This document shows positions 43,030 to 49,322 of a stretch of DNA of 49,322 bases, piece by piece. The notes under the pieces were generated by a model. That model searched no databases. It was not told where the DNA came from and worked only from the letters and a program-made list of their open reading frames with translations. Positions within the stretch are counted from its first letter, which is position 1, and every line of letters starts with the position of its first letter. The DNA is from a virus. A program made the position numbers and the translations under genes. The stretch lies in the IMG/VR virus record IMGVR_UViG_3300010885_028920, positions 1 through 49,322 of that record; one strand, given 5' to 3'.

Positions 43030-44790
43030 TTATTGATCAAAGTCAGAAAATAACGTTGGGTTGTAAATAAAATCAATAAATCCTTGGAATGTTGGTTCCA
43101 TTCTTTTTACCTCACCATCTGACTTTCTAATCATATCAAAAAGTACTGTACCTTTTGTGTTATCAAGGTAATTGATACGAAACGAATATTTATCACTCCT
43201 TGGTAAATCGTACGTACGTCTAAGTTTATAGTTGTTTTTGTTTAAGAAATTAACAAACTCTACGGAGTCGGGATTTGATGTTTCCTCTAAAGATTCTAGA
43301 ATATCATCCAAATAACTTTCAATATAATTATTAAATTCTTCTTCATCAAACTCACCTTGGTATTCGTATATATTATCTGAAGAAAAATCTAACTCACCAT
43401 CCAAAAAAGTGTTTAACATCCTAATTAAAGATTTTTTCTCAGACTTGGATTGTTTGAATTTGATGATTAACATCGGAGCATAAATTCTAAAAGCCCAAAC
43501 ATCACTTCTCCTATTATCATCTTTAATATATTCAAAACCTATTTTTTTCATTTCACTAATCACAGATTGATTCACTTGTTCGATGGCACCTTCTTCATAC
43601 GCACGATCATTTAATATCGTATATTCGGAAACTATTCTATCTATTTTATCTTCAAACATATTATCTAACTTATCGGCAAAATCACTAATTAAAACAGTTG
43701 AAATATATTCATTCGGGTCTGAGGAAATTTCAGGTGAAATATATGATGCAATTTTCTTTAGTTTTTCATAGTTATCACCATTAAAATATCTAAAAACGTA
43801 TCCATCACGATAGTCATAATTACCATCGGTTTGTTCAATACCATAATAAGAACCAAGCGTAGCTTGTATAAAACGTTTCTCATACTCTTCTTCAACACCA
43901 AATACTTCAATAATTTCATCCAAATCCAATTTTACAACAACCTCTGGAAAATTTTGACTTGTCATATTATCTGTATTCCTATATAAGAACAGATTATCAG
44001 CGGTTTCCCAATACAAAACTAAATTTGAATAATCTTCAGAATTATCAGTTAAATCATCAATCAATTCAGATAAATCAGGAAATTGTTTGTGTAATTCTTT
44101 TAATTCAATTTTTCGGTCTTTAGAGTCAAAAACTTCAATATCCCTACCACCATTGGAAACAAATAATGCGTATTTACCATCAGGTACTCCTTTTTTAATG
44201 AAATAATATAACTTACCACTCTTAAAATACGCATCAAATTGTCCTGAGTCAGTACTAACGGTACACCATTTGGTCTCAGCCCCATAATAACAAGACGATT
44301 TTATTGTCATTGGTTGGACAACTAAGATTTTATCGTCTTCAAAAATTTTATTAGCGTCTTTTTTAATTTCCTTTTCTTGTTCCGATTTACTCTTATTCAT
44401 CTCTAAAAAGTTTCTTATTCTGAATAAGTCGTTTGATGAATAACTATTGATATCTTTCGGTGCTTTCATTGCACGTTCAATATCTGATAATGGATACTTA
44501 TCATGAATTTTTTCTAAAATCTCAGGAGTTAGTCTAACATAATTTCTTTCAAAATATGGTAAATCTCTATACCAACTTAAAATAAGATCAAATTGTGTCG
44601 GTGATAAATATGGTCCACCATAAAATTCAAAATCATTCACTAAGTTTTTAGCAATCCAACTAGAATATTTACCTTCAGGAGTATCAAAATCAAATATTCT
44701 CTTTATCGTATTACTAGCATTTGGGTATTTACCGATTAACTCAGACATTACTTTGTCTTTCTTACTCTCTAAAATAATTTTTTTACTCAT
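43030..44790 (-). CDS. large hypothetical phage protein with KWCT motif
   Basis: 586 residues. Residues about 165-235 carry CYYGAETKWCTVSTDSGQFD then KLYYFIKK, GKYALFV and FDSKDR, a small domain seen in uncharacterised proteins of T4-like marine phages. The rest is acidic and helical with no recognised fold. The N terminus MSKKIILESKKDKVMSELI is a short basic-acidic leader. GTATTTAT variants upstream suggest late expression. Function unknown; perhaps an internal or accessory virion protein. Confidence 0.6.
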   Translation of the reverse strand: MSKKIILESKKDKVMSELIGKYPNASNTIKRIFDFDTPEGKYSSWIAKNLVNDFEFYGGPYLSPTQFDLILSWYRDLPYFERNYVRLTPEILEKIHDKYPLSDIERAMKAPKDINSYSSNDLFRIRNFLEMNKSKSEQEKEIKKDANKIFEDDKILVVQPMTIKSSCYYGAETKWCTVSTDSGQFDAYFKSGKLYYFIKKGVPDGKYALFVSNGGRDIEVFDSKDRKIELKELHKQFPDLSELIDDLTDNSEDYSNLVLYWETADNLFLYRNTDNMTSQNFPEVVVKLDLDEIIEVFGVEEEYEKRFIQATLGSYYGIEQTDGNYDYRDGYVFRYFNGDNYEKLKKIASYISPEISSDPNEYISTVLISDFADKLDNMFEDKIDRIVSEYTILNDRAYEEGAIEQVNQSVISEMKKIGFEYIKDDNRRSDVWAFRIYAPMLIIKFKQSKSEKKSLIRMLNTFLDGELDFSSDNIYEYQGEFDEEEFNNYIESYLDDILESLEETSNPDSVEFVNFLNKNNYKLRRTYDLPRSDKYSFRINYLDNTKGTVLFDMIRKSDGEVKRMEPTFQGFIDFIYNPTLFSDFDQ

Positions 44791-44795
44791 AATAA

Positions 44796-44803
44796 ATAAA
44801 TAC
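44796..44803 (-). promoter_or_regulatory. variant motif GTATTTAT
   Basis: Minus strand AAGTATTTATTTATTATG, just before the ATG at 44790. Confidence 0.35.
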
Positions 44804-44834
44804 TTGTTAATCTCAGAATAGATATTTATCTTTG
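44804..44834 (+). promoter_or_regulatory. tmRNA promoter, overlapping ATATTTAT
   Basis: TTG (44804-44806), 20-nt spacer, TATCTTTG (44827-44834). The mature tmRNA begins 22 nt further on, leaving a leader for RNase P. An ATATTTAT motif (44822-44829) overlaps the -7 element, so the RNA could be made early and late. Confidence 0.7.
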
Positions 44835-44946
44835 TATTAGTTCTTTGAAATTATATGGGGGTGACATGGAATCGACTGGTAGAATAAAGCAATAAATGCA
44901 TTTCGAGGCTGAATTAACCTTGTAAAACTGATTCAAAACAATAGAT

Positions 44947-45012
44947 GGCGACGTATTCGCAAACATGGAAACTTTAGGTCTTCTTAAAGGTTCTGAAGTG
45001 TCTGTAGCCTAA
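44947..45012 (+). other. tmRNA tag reading frame
   Basis: After AATAGAT, aligned with E. coli AATAGTC, the likely resume codon is GGC (44947), about 12 nt after PK1. The frame begins GDVFANMETL, continues 11 more codons to EVSVA, and stops at TAA 45010-45012: 21 codons. A shorter version would start at GCA 44959, where GCAAAC is as in E. coli; the frame is the same. The end SVA differs from the ALAA end usual in Bacteroidota. Confidence 0.7.
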
Positions 45013-45215
45013 TTGGTTACAACACACCGGGTCGGTCAGGACATATACCTTGGAACAGGAGTCCGTTGTTGTAGTTTCGGTTAATACTCTAAAAATTAAC
45101 CACCACTTTTGTCTGTTTATATGGAAAATGAAAATGGAATATTTCGGAATGTTGAGAACCGACATTGACCTATAAGTGTAGTATGTTATTGGTTTGTCTA
45201 AGCAGGACGAGGGTT

Positions 45216-45439
45216 TAATTTCGGACCCATCTCATAGTGATGTGAGATTAAAAATCGGATGAATTCAGGGGACTCTAAGTTCGTAAGAATATGACAATCC
45301 TGAGCCAAGCCTAGTAGGAATAGGAAGGTGCAGAGACTATCGGGTGTTACACGCTTGTAACGTAATACCGACTTGAGCGTCCGACATCTTGATAAGATGA
45401 TGATATAGTCCAAACATTATGGAAACATGATGAGTTAAG
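45216..45439 (+). other. group I intron in the tmRNA T-loop
   Basis: 224 nt with no reading frame. P1: exon GGGTT (45211-45215) pairs with GACCC (45224-45228), giving U-G at the splice site. P10: TTCG (45220-45223) pairs with 3' exon CGAA (45440-45443). P2: ATCTCA/TGAGAT (45229-45234, 45243-45248). P4: TTCAGG with CCTGAG (45264-45269, 45299-45304). R segment GGTGCAGAGACTA; P7: GACTA/TAGTC (45335-45339, 45406-45410). P3: TCGGA/TCCGA (45255-45259, 45380-45384). P8: CATCTT/AAGATG. P9: CATTATG, GAAA, CATGATG. The last base is G45439. An extra stem between P7 and P3' suggests an IA-type intron. Confidence 0.9.
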
Positions 45440-45463
45440 CGAATCCCTCCACCTCCACCAAAT

Positions 45464-45493
45464 AAAAAAAGGTCAGGCGCCTGACCTTTTTTT
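45464..45493. terminator. bidirectional palindromic terminator
   Basis: GGTCAGGCGCCTGACC (45471-45486), a perfect palindrome with A and T runs outside. It ends the tmRNA transcript and, on the other strand, the endolysin transcript. Confidence 0.85.
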
Positions 45494-46055
45494 ATTTACT
45501 AAAAATACCTTTAAAAATGTTAAAATTCTTGTAAGGTTCTATTAATTTTTCAAAATCTTCAGGAGTTACAATCTGTGATAAAATACCTAAATCTTTAGAT
45601 TTTTCACTACTTGTTGGCTTGTTGTAGTACTTATTAAGATAATTAGACGGATTATATGGATTACCAGCAATATCCTCAATTTCAAAATGTAAATGAGCGC
45701 CTTTTGATGAACCTCTATGAGGATCATTTGGTCCTCCACCACTTAATCCGATTACCTCACCAGCCTTTACCATCTTACCTTTAGGTACTTTAATGTCTCG
45801 TAAATGACAATATTTGGTATAAAAAGTATTACCATTTTGTTTGTGTTTTATCCTAACAAAACCACCACAATTTTTTTTATCTTGATATTCTGAACTAGTA
45901 ATTTCACCATCAGCTGCGGCTAATACAGGTGTTCCTGATTTAACCAAAATATCAATACCTTCATGTTTATGACCCTTTCTTGGGGCTCCAAATTGTTGTC
46001 CCTTAGACGGGTTTGGGATTGGTACTCCAACTGGGTTTATTATGTTAAAATTCAT
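45492..46055 (-). CDS. M23-family (LytM) endolysin
   Basis: 187 residues. Zinc endopeptidase with HEGIDI (His about 31, Asp about 35) and HLHFE (about 121) metal ligands, the M23 pattern, preceded by GAPRKGHK. It cuts peptidoglycan cross-bridges. No signal peptide is visible, so it would need a holin. ATG overlaps the stop of the membrane-protein gene upstream, so the pair forms a lysis cassette. The C-terminal 50 residues are helical and could bind a partner. Confidence 0.85.
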   Translation of the reverse strand: MNFNIINPVGVPIPNPSKGQQFGAPRKGHKHEGIDILVKSGTPVLAAADGEITSSEYQDKKNCGGFVRIKHKQNGNTFYTKYCHLRDIKVPKGKMVKAGEVIGLSGGGPNDPHRGSSKGAHLHFEIEDIAGNPYNPSNYLNKYYNKPTSSEKSKDLGILSQIVTPEDFEKLIEPYKNFNIFKGIFSK

Positions 46056-46678
46056 TATATGTACTGTTTAATTGACTCTATGTCTTTTTTTAGTTCCGAA
46101 ACAATAGTCTGAGAAAATTGACCTGATTCTAAATATATTTCGGGTATATCGGAAAATACCCAATCTAATCCAACATTAGCCACCAAATGTTTTTGATTGT
46201 CGTAAACAGGAACACCAATATGTGCGTGAGTACCGAAAGATTTAATCCAAGATCTCATTGTGATATCATCAATTAAATTAACATCAATGTAGTAACATTC
46301 ATCTTTTAATAGATTTGTATTATACCACGCAAAATTACTAATTAGAACATTTTGGTATTTGTCAGCAATTCTTTCCAAACCATCGGAACATCTTTCATAT
46401 GTAATGGATGCTTTTTGCATTGGAGATTCTGTATAAAAGTTTCCACCATTATGATATTGCATAACATATAATCTATCACAATTATATTTTCTTCTCATTT
46501 CACGAAGTGAAAAATGAACTAATTCATCTTTTTGGATTTGCTCAACCAACTTTGATCTTGAACGCTTATCTTTCTGTTTGTCTTGATATTTCTTAAAATA
46601 TCCACCAGCAATTAGGGCGACAATAACAGAAGTAACGGATGTAATAACAATTTTAACAATCTCTAAGAATCCTTCCAT
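46055..46678 (-). CDS. membrane-anchored GAF-like protein, possible holin or lysis partner
   Basis: 207 residues. One N-terminal transmembrane helix (about 7-28, IVITSVTSVIVALIAGGYF), a basic coiled region (KKYQDKQKDKRSRSK), then about 150 residues resembling a GAF-type sensor domain (RLYVMQYHNGG then THAHIGVPVYDNQKHLVANV). It is coupled to the endolysin, so a role in timing lysis is plausible. A single membrane helix with a large cytoplasmic domain is not a standard holin topology. The upstream region has a hairpin containing the late-type motif. Confidence 0.6.
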   Translation of the reverse strand: MEGFLEIVKIVITSVTSVIVALIAGGYFKKYQDKQKDKRSRSKLVEQIQKDELVHFSLREMRRKYNCDRLYVMQYHNGGNFYTESPMQKASITYERCSDGLERIADKYQNVLISNFAWYNTNLLKDECYYIDVNLIDDITMRSWIKSFGTHAHIGVPVYDNQKHLVANVGLDWVFSDIPEIYLESGQFSQTIVSELKKDIESIKQYI

Positions 46679-46716
46679 GTTTTGAGCACATTTTAATATA
46701 TAAATATGCTCAAAAC
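46679..46716 (-). promoter_or_regulatory. inverted repeat with internal late-type promoter motif, lysis cassette leader
   Basis: On the minus strand GTTTTGAGCA (46716-46707), an 18-nt spacer, TGCTCAAAAC (46688-46679), then ATG. ATATTTAT (46707-46700) starts in the 5' arm and lies mostly in the spacer. Read-through transcripts would fold and mask the start; transcripts beginning downstream of the motif would lack the 5' arm. Confidence 0.65.
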
Positions 46717-46734
46717 ATAATTAAATCTCCGAAA

Positions 46735-46899
46735 TCACTCTCTTCGTGAATCTCGTTTGGATCCGTCGTCTTTTCGTTCATTTGTTCCCCCCTTTTTGTT
46801 ATTGAATTTTTCTTTCTTTTCAAAAACCTTTGAGTTTTTGTTGTTTGGATTAAAATCTTCATTTTCAAAATCCAACATTCTAAAATCTACCTTTGGCAT
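46735..46899 (-). CDS. possible 54-residue basic protein
   Basis: ATG 46899 to TGA 46735. The product starts MPKVDFRMLDFENEDFNPNN and ends with a Lys/Arg/Asp-rich tail (ERKDDGSKRDSRRE). It fills most of the 255-nt gap between the aminotransferase and the lysis cassette and lies 34 nt after the former, in the same direction. No RBS or motif supports it strongly; codon use looks similar to neighbours. Confidence 0.4.
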   Translation of the reverse strand: MPKVDFRMLDFENEDFNPNNKNSKVFEKKEKFNNKKGGTNERKDDGSKRDSRRE

Positions 46900-46933
46900 A
46901 TGATTAAAAATATAATAATAATTATCTTGGAGT

Positions 46934-48166
46934 TTACAAAGTTTCTAAAAACCGAACCATTGATTCAAAATTATACAAATAGTCCTCAATTTCGTTAATA
47001 TCTAATGTTCCAATTGACAACCTAAACCACCCTTTATTTTCCTTACTTCCGAAATATTCAAACGGAACAATACCTATACCAAAGTTATCAATAATGAAAT
47101 TCAAAAACTTTTCAGTTGTTGTAAATTCCAAAGACTTTTGAAGATAGATTGAGATGTAGATAGCTCCGTCAGGATTTAAATAATCCACACTAAATCCTTG
47201 TAATTTTAGATAACTCAAAAACTCGGTAAATTTGTCAAACACATCACCAAACTGATTTTTTCTGAGTGATAAGTATGATTTATACTCATTTTGGTTTTTT
47301 AAGTAATGTGCAACTGCAAGTTGTTCAGGTTTTGGAGCCCAAGCACCAATATGTGAAAAAATCTCAGTTGCTTTTTTAATTATTGGTTCATCCGCAAACA
47401 TCCAACCAACACGAACACCAGTTGCACATAAAGATTTTGATATTCCGTCAATATGTATGACATATTTTTTACATTCAGGAACCAATTGTGTTGGAGCAAA
47501 AAAACCAACCTGTGACAATTCAGAATAAATCTGATCAAAAAATAAATAAACTTTTTTTCCGTCACCCCTACGCTCATTTTCATCAACAACTAATTCACAG
47601 ATTTTCTTCAAAAGATCAGGTGACATAACCTTACCTGTCGGATTTTGAGGGGAACATAAACAAATCAATCGTGCATCCGAAATCTCGTTTTTAATGTCTT
47701 CCAACGTTGGAAAGAAGTCATTCTCAGGTTTTGTTTCAATAAAACAAGCATTTCCATTGTGTAATAATGAATAGTGGTTATTGTTCCAAGATGGTACAGG
47801 AATAACTACTTTATCCCCTTGATCCAAAATTGTTTTATATAACAAGTAAATCAGTGGTCTAGCACCAGCACCAATCAAAACCTCTTCAGGTGAAAAATCA
47901 ACACCATGTTCTTTTCTCATGTATAAAGAAATTTCCTCACGTAAGTCCAATTCACCTTTACCTAATGGGTAATTAGTTTTCTTCATAAAATAATACGAAC
48001 CAATTAACTCTTCCAATTTTTTAGGAATCGGATACACCTCAGAATCAAAATCACCAATGGTGTAGTTATAAACTTTTCTTGTCTTTGACATTTCTTTTAG
48101 TTTCTGTGCAATCTTAATGATCTCAGAACCAATAATGTTTTCTCCAAAATATGATAAATCTCCCAT
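46934..48166 (-). CDS. class I/II PLP-dependent aminotransferase
   Basis: 410 residues, the usual length of fold-type I aminotransferases. Motifs: NYPLGKGELDLREEIS, VLIGAGARPLIYLLY, CSPQNPTGKV (the conserved NPTG), FFDQIYSEL (Asp and Tyr around the PLP ring), DGISKSLCATGVRVGW (catalytic Lys about 244) and GWFRLSIG (substrate-carboxylate Arg). Likely transfers the amino group of an amino acid or sugar; specificity cannot be told. An aminotransferase is unusual in a phage; a nucleotide-sugar aminotransferase would fit the glycan genes, but motifs fit amino-acid enzymes better. The host-type promoter is only 4 nt before the ATG. Confidence 0.9.
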   Translation of the reverse strand: MGDLSYFGENIIGSEIIKIAQKLKEMSKTRKVYNYTIGDFDSEVYPIPKKLEELIGSYYFMKKTNYPLGKGELDLREEISLYMRKEHGVDFSPEEVLIGAGARPLIYLLYKTILDQGDKVVIPVPSWNNNHYSLLHNGNACFIETKPENDFFPTLEDIKNEISDARLICLCSPQNPTGKVMSPDLLKKICELVVDENERRGDGKKVYLFFDQIYSELSQVGFFAPTQLVPECKKYVIHIDGISKSLCATGVRVGWMFADEPIIKKATEIFSHIGAWAPKPEQLAVAHYLKNQNEYKSYLSLRKNQFGDVFDKFTEFLSYLKLQGFSVDYLNPDGAIYISIYLQKSLEFTTTEKFLNFIIDNFGIGIVPFEYFGSKENKGWFRLSIGTLDINEIEDYLYNFESMVRFLETL

Positions 48167-48170
48167 GTCA

Positions 48171-48201
48171 CAAAGATAATAAAGAATTAATAATTTTACA
48201 A
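48171..48201 (-). promoter_or_regulatory. Bacteroidota-type promoter of the aminotransferase gene
   Basis: On the minus strand TTG (48201-48199), 20-nt spacer, TATCTTTG (48178-48171), then 4 nt to the ATG; the mRNA would be leaderless or nearly so. Confidence 0.7.
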
Positions 48202-48204
48202 CAA

Positions 48205-48231
48205 AAAAGTGGGGTTATTAGCCCCACTTTT
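48205..48231 (-). terminator. hairpin terminator of the dnaK unit
   Basis: AAAAGTGGGG (48205-48214) and CCCCACTTTT (48222-48231) with a 7-nt loop; on the minus strand a T run follows. Confidence 0.85.
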
Positions 48232-48232
48232 A

Positions 48233-48481
48233 TTAAATCACATCCCATTTGAAATCAGTTCCTTTTCGAGTCTTATCCACTCTTTTAACTTCATTTAAGA
48301 CTTCCTCCTCAAACTTAATCCATTCGTCGGTACGATATGTCATTTGTTTAAGAATAAACTCCTCAAAACATCCATCCCCACACTCATCGAAGGTAAAATA
48401 TTTTTTCAAAACTTTATTTGAGATATCGTTAGTTTCAAAAGTTTTTTGAACCGAATAATTTAATACTTTCTTGAATTTCAT
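48233..48481 (-). CDS. hypothetical protein downstream of dnaK
   Basis: 82 residues from ATG 48481, one base after the dnaK stop. Acidic and helical, with CGDGC around residue 34. No family recognised. It is preceded by GGAGG at ideal spacing, unlike other genes here, so it may be translated independently. Last gene of the dnaK unit. Confidence 0.6.
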   Translation of the reverse strand: MKFKKVLNYSVQKTFETNDISNKVLKKYFTFDECGDGCFEEFILKQMTYRTDEWIKFEEEVLNEVKRVDKTRKGTDFKWDVI

Positions 48482-48482
48482 A

Positions 48483-49322
<840 letters not shown>

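Larger units (their letters stand above)
44857..45460 (+). ncRNA. ssrA: tmRNA interrupted by a group I intron
   Basis: The 5' end GGGGGTG (44857-44863) pairs with CACCTCC (45450-45456), followed by ACCA, giving the 7-bp acceptor stem. A PK1 pseudoknot is visible (CGAGG with CCTTG, GAAT with ATTC). The T-stem GAGGG (45209-45213) pairs with CCCTC (45445-45449), and the T-loop TT...CGAAT is completed only after removal of the 224-nt intron at 45216-45439. The mature RNA is 380 nt, normal for tmRNA. It charges with Ala, enters stalled ribosomes, and adds a tag. It has a host-type promoter and a terminator, and its flanking genes are on the opposite strand. Confidence 0.9.

Noticed and set aside
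44974-45413. Minus-strand reading frames over the tmRNA and intron
   Set aside because: They lie across highly structured RNA with matched stems and have no start context or protein resemblance.
45216-45439. Interpretation as a two-piece or broken tmRNA
   Set aside because: The insert ends in G, has P1, P7, P8, P9 and P10 and restores the T-loop exactly, which fits an intron rather than a permuted or disrupted gene.

Overview
The window is about 49 kb of AT-rich DNA that reads as part of a large tailed-phage genome of the T4 type, probably infecting a member of the Bacteroidota. The T4-type core is a terminase large subunit (gp17), portal (gp20), prohead protease (gp21), acidic scaffold (gp22), major capsid protein (gp23), a gp5-like baseplate OB-fold protein and a small gp55-like late sigma factor. 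The Bacteroidota host is inferred from promoters: five transcription units carry TTG-N19/20-TAnnTTTG, the Bacteroidota housekeeping consensus, and almost no gene has a Shine-Dalgarno sequence.

Layout. (1) 26-10479, + strand: ten translationally coupled genes for glycan synthesis: a CapE/FnlA-like dehydratase, an RmlD-like reductase, a GT11 fucosyltransferase-like protein, further glycosyltransferases, a three-domain epimerase/cupin/C-methyltransferase fusion, an FkbM methyltransferase, and GDP-mannose dehydratase plus GDP-fucose synthase. (2) 10484-14667, + strand: PhoH, a HAD-like protein, two more glycosyltransferases and the late sigma factor. (3) 14695-20909, + strand: tail and baseplate genes. 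(4) 20950-25038: small unknown genes, an IS200 transposase remnant and an HNH endonuclease cassette. (5) 25060-38720, - strand: head and packaging genes in T4-like order, with a phage ribosomal protein bS21 gene inserted on the opposite strand. (6) 38767-49322: nucleotidyltransferase, KTSC protein, ClpC-like unfoldase, M20 peptidase, a tmRNA split by a group I intron, an M23 endolysin with a membrane partner, an aminotransferase, and the C-terminal part of DnaK running off the window.

Regulation. Two promoter classes are visible. ClpC, the peptidase, the tmRNA, the aminotransferase and one small gene have host-type promoters. Many virion and other genes are preceded, always in the coding orientation, by ATATTTAT (often with G or T before it), a candidate late promoter for the gp55-like sigma. 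In the lysis cassette this motif lies inside an inverted repeat abutting the start codon, the layout known from T4 lysozyme gene e.

Most notable is the 44.8-45.5 kb locus. The tmRNA has complete acceptor and T-arm elements, a tag unlike the usual ...ALAA, and a 224-nt group I intron in the T-loop whose P1, P2, P7, P8, P9 and P10 helices can be drawn by hand and fix both splice sites. Together with an N-domain-less ClpC that keeps a ClpP-docking-type IGF loop, an M20 peptidase, DnaK and bS21, it suggests the phage takes over host translation rescue and protein turnover.
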